Below are positions 5,621-6,129 of a DNA stretch of 6,129 nt, in pieces; positions within the stretch are counted from its first letter, which is position 1; every line of letters begins with the position of its first letter. Location of the stretch: NCBI GenBank assembly GCA_934613165.1, contig CAKTSW010000093.1, positions 1-6,129 of the forward strand, read 5' to 3'. A model generated the notes under the pieces. That model saw nothing but the letters and a program-made list of their open reading frames with translations, was not told the origin of the DNA and searched no databases. A program made the translations under genes and the position numbers. Source of the stretch: an uncultured Ellagibacter sp. Lineage in GTDB: Bacteria > Actinomycetota > Coriobacteriia > Coriobacteriales > Eggerthellaceae.

Positions 5621-6129
5621 ATGGACGACAAGGTGATGCTGGGTCACGGCAGCGGCGGCTCGATGATGAAGCGGATCATCGACGAGGTGTTCTTCGAGGC
5701 ATACGGCAGCGACGAGCTTCTGCAGGGCAACGATGCGGCGACGCTTCCCGCCCCGGCCCCCGGCGAGCGCCTCGCGTTCTCGACCGACAGCTTCGTCGTC
5801 ACGCCGCATTTCTTCCCAGGCGGCAACATCGGGCATTTGGCCGTGTGCGGCACGGTGAACGACGTCGCCACGTCGGGTGCACGCCCCCTCTACCTGAGCT
5901 GCGGGTTCATCCTTGAAGAGGGTTTCCCGATGGAAGATTTGAGGCGCATCTGCGCCACCATGGCCGAAACCGCGCGCGAGGCAGGCGTGCGCGTGGTCAC
6001 CGGCGACACCAAGGTGGTGAACCGAGGCCACGGCGACGGCGTGTTCATCAACACTGCGGGCGTGGGAGCCATCCCCGAGGGCGTGAACCTGGGCGGCGAG
6101 CGCTGCAAGCCGGGCGACAAGGTGCTCGT
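5621..6129 (+). CDS. hypE: Hydrogenase maturation factor HypE, N-terminal part
   Basis: The first 169 residues of HypE are present and the gene runs off the right edge (a full HypE is about 330-350 residues). HypE is a cytoplasmic enzyme of the PurM/ThiL fold. It takes the carbamoyl group from HypF onto its C-terminal Cys and dehydrates it with ATP to a thiocyanate, the source of the CN ligands of the [NiFe]-hydrogenase iron. Recognisable blocks are LGHGSGG (7-13), the DSFVVTPHFFPGG segment (56-68), GTVNDVATSGA (77-87) with the Asn-Asp pair of the ATP/metal site, FILEEGFP (96-103) and VVTGDTKVV (125-133). The catalytic C-terminal Cys lies beyond the window. ATG 5621 is firm because it follows AGAGAGGA at good spacing and begins the family's usual N-terminus. 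No hyp gene lies upstream here, so hypE either starts a transcription unit or follows a break in a hyp cluster. Confidence 0.95.
   Translation, partial: MDDKVMLGHGSGGSMMKRIIDEVFFEAYGSDELLQGNDAATLPAPAPGERLAFSTDSFVVTPHFFPGGNIGHLAVCGTVNDVATSGARPLYLSCGFILEEGFPMEDLRRICATMAETAREAGVRVVTGDTKVVNRGHGDGVFINTAGVGAIPEGVNLGGERCKPGDKVL

Noticed and set aside
5391..5636. Plus-strand open frame of 81 codons before hypE
   Set aside because: It begins inside the inverted-repeat element, has no ribosome binding site and ends out of frame inside hypE. The shorter version starting at 5553 could be imagined as a leader peptide but lacks a translation signal.
5081..6031. Minus-strand open frame of 316 codons across the intergenic region and hypE
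   Set aside because: It runs antisense through two certain genes and through the palindromic element, and its translation shows no domain.

Overview
The window is high-GC DNA with genes tightly packed on the + strand, and all five supported genes read the same way. The protein families (a fused PhnE-type permease, a cytoplasmic BspA-type leucine-rich repeat protein, a molybdopterin oxidoreductase of the respiratory type, and the hydrogenase maturation factor HypE), the GC-rich codon use and a possible leaderless promoter suggest an anaerobic actinobacterium. My best guess is the Coriobacteriia/Eggerthellaceae (Eggerthella, Slackia, Gordonibacter or Adlercreutzia relatives). This is inferred from gene content and was not checked by any search.

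Layout. Bases 1-352 hold the C-terminal part of a PhnC-like ABC ATPase. Its stop codon shares one base with the start of a 566-residue permease (352-2052) made of two PhnE-type halves. Together they form the end of a phosphonate/phosphite-type importer operon whose binding protein (PhnD) is probably upstream, outside the window. After a 33-base gap with a possible -10 box placed as in a leaderless transcript, 2086-2706 encodes a 206-residue protein built as nine exact 23-residue units (an N-terminal cap plus eight LRR_5 repeats). Its last 13 bases overlap the start of an 851-residue bis-MGD molybdenum/tungsten oxidoreductase (2694-5249), which has an N-terminal [4Fe-4S] site and a probable cysteine metal ligand but no Tat signal and no visible partner subunit. 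Bases 5250-5620 contain no convincing gene but do hold a striking 159-bp element (5284-5442) with 33-bp inverted arms that match at 31 of 33 positions and enclose two smaller hairpins. From 5621 the window runs into hypE, with a good ribosome binding site, cut by the right edge at residue 169.

How the genes work together. phnC and phnE form one uptake system. The LRR gene and the oxidoreductase gene look like a translationally coupled pair, and this is the least ordinary pairing in the window. hypE belongs to [NiFe]-hydrogenase assembly and begins a separate transcription unit or segment. The palindromic element sits between the last two units and may be a non-autonomous mobile repeat, a transcript-ending or processing structure, or both.
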